A DNA stretch of 64,000 nucleotides from Gordoniibacillus kamchatkensis. Lineage in GTDB: Bacteria; Bacillota; Bacilli; Paenibacillales; NBRC-103111. Under the pieces are notes generated by a model. It saw only the letters and a program-made list of their open reading frames with translations, was not told the origin of the DNA and searched no databases. The position numbers were made by a program, and so were the translations under genes. Position 1 is the first letter of the stretch, and the number at the start of each line of letters is the position of its first letter. This document shows, in pieces, positions 62,840 to 64,000 of the stretch. Where the stretch lies: positions 1-64,000 of the forward strand of contig NZ_JXAK01000027.1 in assembly GCF_000829455.1 (NCBI RefSeq). Direction: 5' to 3'.

Positions 62840-64000
62840 ATGGCCGAACAGCAGCTAGATCTGTTTCCGACTGAAGCCTCAAACCGGACCGCCGGATACG
62901 ACGCGGACGATATTCAAGTGCTGGAAGGGCTCACCGCAGTGCGCAAGCGGCCGGGGATGTACATCGGCAGCACGAGCTCGTCGGGACTTCATCATCTCGT
63001 CTGGGAAATCGTCGACAATGCGGTGGACGAACATCTTGCCAAATATTGCAATAAAATCGATGTGACGATTCATAAAGACAACTCGGTCACCGTGTACGAC
63101 AACGGCCGCGGCATTCCGACAGGGATGCACAAGACGGGCATTCCGACGCCGCAAGTCGTGTTTACGATTTTGCACGCCGGCGGCAAGTTCGGCGGCGGAG
63201 GGTACAAAAAGTCGGGCGGTCTGCACGGGGTCGGGGCGTCGGTGACGAACGCGCTCTCGGAATGGCTCGAGGTGGAAATTTACCGCGACGGCAAAATTCA
63301 TAAGCAGCGGTTCGAATACTGGGTCGACGACAAAGGCGCGGAGCATGTCGGCGAGCCGGTAACCGGCCTCGAAGTGATCGGCAATACGAACCGGACCGGC
63401 ACGAAGGTGACGTTCAAGCCTGACAGGCGCGTTTTTCAGGGCGGCACGGCGGTTTCGTACGATACGCTCACTGAGCGGCTGCAGGAAATCGCTTTCCTGA
63501 ACTCCGGGCTGCAGGTAACGGTCAAGGACGAGCGGGCGGATAAAGCGGAGACGTTCCTGTATCAGGGCGGCGCGTCCGAATTCGTGAAGTTTTTGAACGA
63601 AGACAAGGCAGTGCTGCACGACGTCATCCATTTCCAGGCGGAGAAGGACGACATCGAGGTCGAAGTGGCGCTCCAGTACAACGACGGCTATACGGAAACG
63701 ATCGCCTCGTTCGTCAACTCGATTCCGACGCGCGGCGGCGGCACGCACGAGACCGGCTTCAAGACGGCGTACACGCGCGTCATGAACGAATACGCCCGCA
63801 AGGCCGGCATTTTGAAAGAAAAGGACAAAAACCTGGAAGGCAACGACTTGCGCGAAGGGCTGATGGCGGTCATCAACATCAAAATGGCCGAGGTTGAGTT
63901 CGTCGGGCAGACGAAAGACCAGCTCGGCAGCGCATCCGCCCGCAGCGCCGTCGACGCCGTCGTCGCCGAGAAAATGTCGGTGTTTCTCGAGGAAAACCCG
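62840..64000 (+). CDS. parE: DNA topoisomerase IV subunit B, N-terminal part
   Basis: The first 387 codons are present; the gene runs off the right edge. The GHKL ATPase shows EIVDNAVDEHL, DNGRGIPTGMH, and KSGGLHGVGASVTNALS (ATP lid). The transducer domain includes FVNSIPTRGGGTHETGF and QTKDQLGS (the lysine contacting ATP). Topoisomerase IV decatenates replicated chromosomes. GyrB shares these motifs; ParE is favoured by the N terminus MAEQQLDLFPTEAS and DAVVAEKMSVFLEENP. ATG 62840 follows AAGGAGG. Confidence 0.9.
   Translation, partial: MAEQQLDLFPTEASNRTAGYDADDIQVLEGLTAVRKRPGMYIGSTSSSGLHHLVWEIVDNAVDEHLAKYCNKIDVTIHKDNSVTVYDNGRGIPTGMHKTGIPTPQVVFTILHAGGKFGGGGYKKSGGLHGVGASVTNALSEWLEVEIYRDGKIHKQRFEYWVDDKGAEHVGEPVTGLEVIGNTNRTGTKVTFKPDRRVFQGGTAVSYDTLTERLQEIAFLNSGLQVTVKDERADKAETFLYQGGASEFVKFLNEDKAVLHDVIHFQAEKDDIEVEVALQYNDGYTETIASFVNSIPTRGGGTHETGFKTAYTRVMNEYARKAGILKEKDKNLEGNDLREGLMAVINIKMAEVEFVGQTKDQLGSASARSAVDAVVAEKMSVFLEENP

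Overview
The window looks like a chromosomal segment of a moderately GC-rich, spore-forming Firmicute, most likely family Paenibacillaceae (Paenibacillus/Cohnella-like). This is inferred from gene order (cca-birA-panBCD-dinG ... ypmB ... asnS-dnaD, parallel to Bacillus subtilis), strong AGGAGG-type ribosome binding sites, a T-box leader, a DynA-type double dynamin, and SLH / copper-amine-oxidase-N cell-wall proteins. No tRNA, rRNA, CRISPR array, intact IS or prophage was seen.

Layout: (1) 0-10 kb: cca end, birA, the panBCD operon behind a structured leader with an attenuator-like hairpin, a TPR protein, dinG overlapping rex. (2) 9.2-12.9 kb: divergent pit/DUF47 and mtaD-ypmB. (3) 13.1-19.7 kb: a small membrane protein overlapping a compact FtsH-like AAA protease, hbd-ackA, asnS, dnaD. 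(4) 19.7-21 kb: an AT-rich patch with repeats and one membrane gene resembling the PaxB/Pyr4/DmtA1 integral-membrane terpene cyclases. (5) 21.1-32.1 kb: an SH3-like/BsuPI exported protein, then a long minus-strand block. In transcription order it reads mtnE, a proline-specific T-box (specifier CCC), proB-proS-proA-proC, then mtnW-mtnX-mtnB. Methionine-salvage genes thus flank a proline operon that carries its own short prolyl-tRNA synthetase. (6) 32.2-38.5 kb: methyltransferase, NodB deacetylase, two LysM proteins, LysR regulator divergent from leuCD, YceI. (7) 38.5-43.8 kb: a 175-bp imperfect hairpin element, then cell-wall genes (amidase, GerMN lipoprotein, SLH protein). (8) 44-49 kb: nth, a small conserved protein, dynA, a DUF4180 protein. 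(9) 49.3-55.3 kb (minus): a MarR-controlled efflux operon with two adaptors, an EmrB-type pump and a secreted protein. It is divergent from (10) a heterodimeric ABC exporter pair, DUF421, an SGNH hydrolase, an ABC-2 type exporter and the start of parE.

Five otherwise recognisable genes (mtnW, the SLH gene, nth, dynA and the 49.3-51.1 kb secreted-protein gene) are interrupted by seven single-base-scale indels, five of them in homopolymer runs. This pattern is better explained by sequence error than by five independent gene deaths, but the sequence alone cannot decide. Short palindromic repeats built on TAGCGGAAC/TTCCGTTA occur in two intergenic clusters, and a related-looking family in a third.
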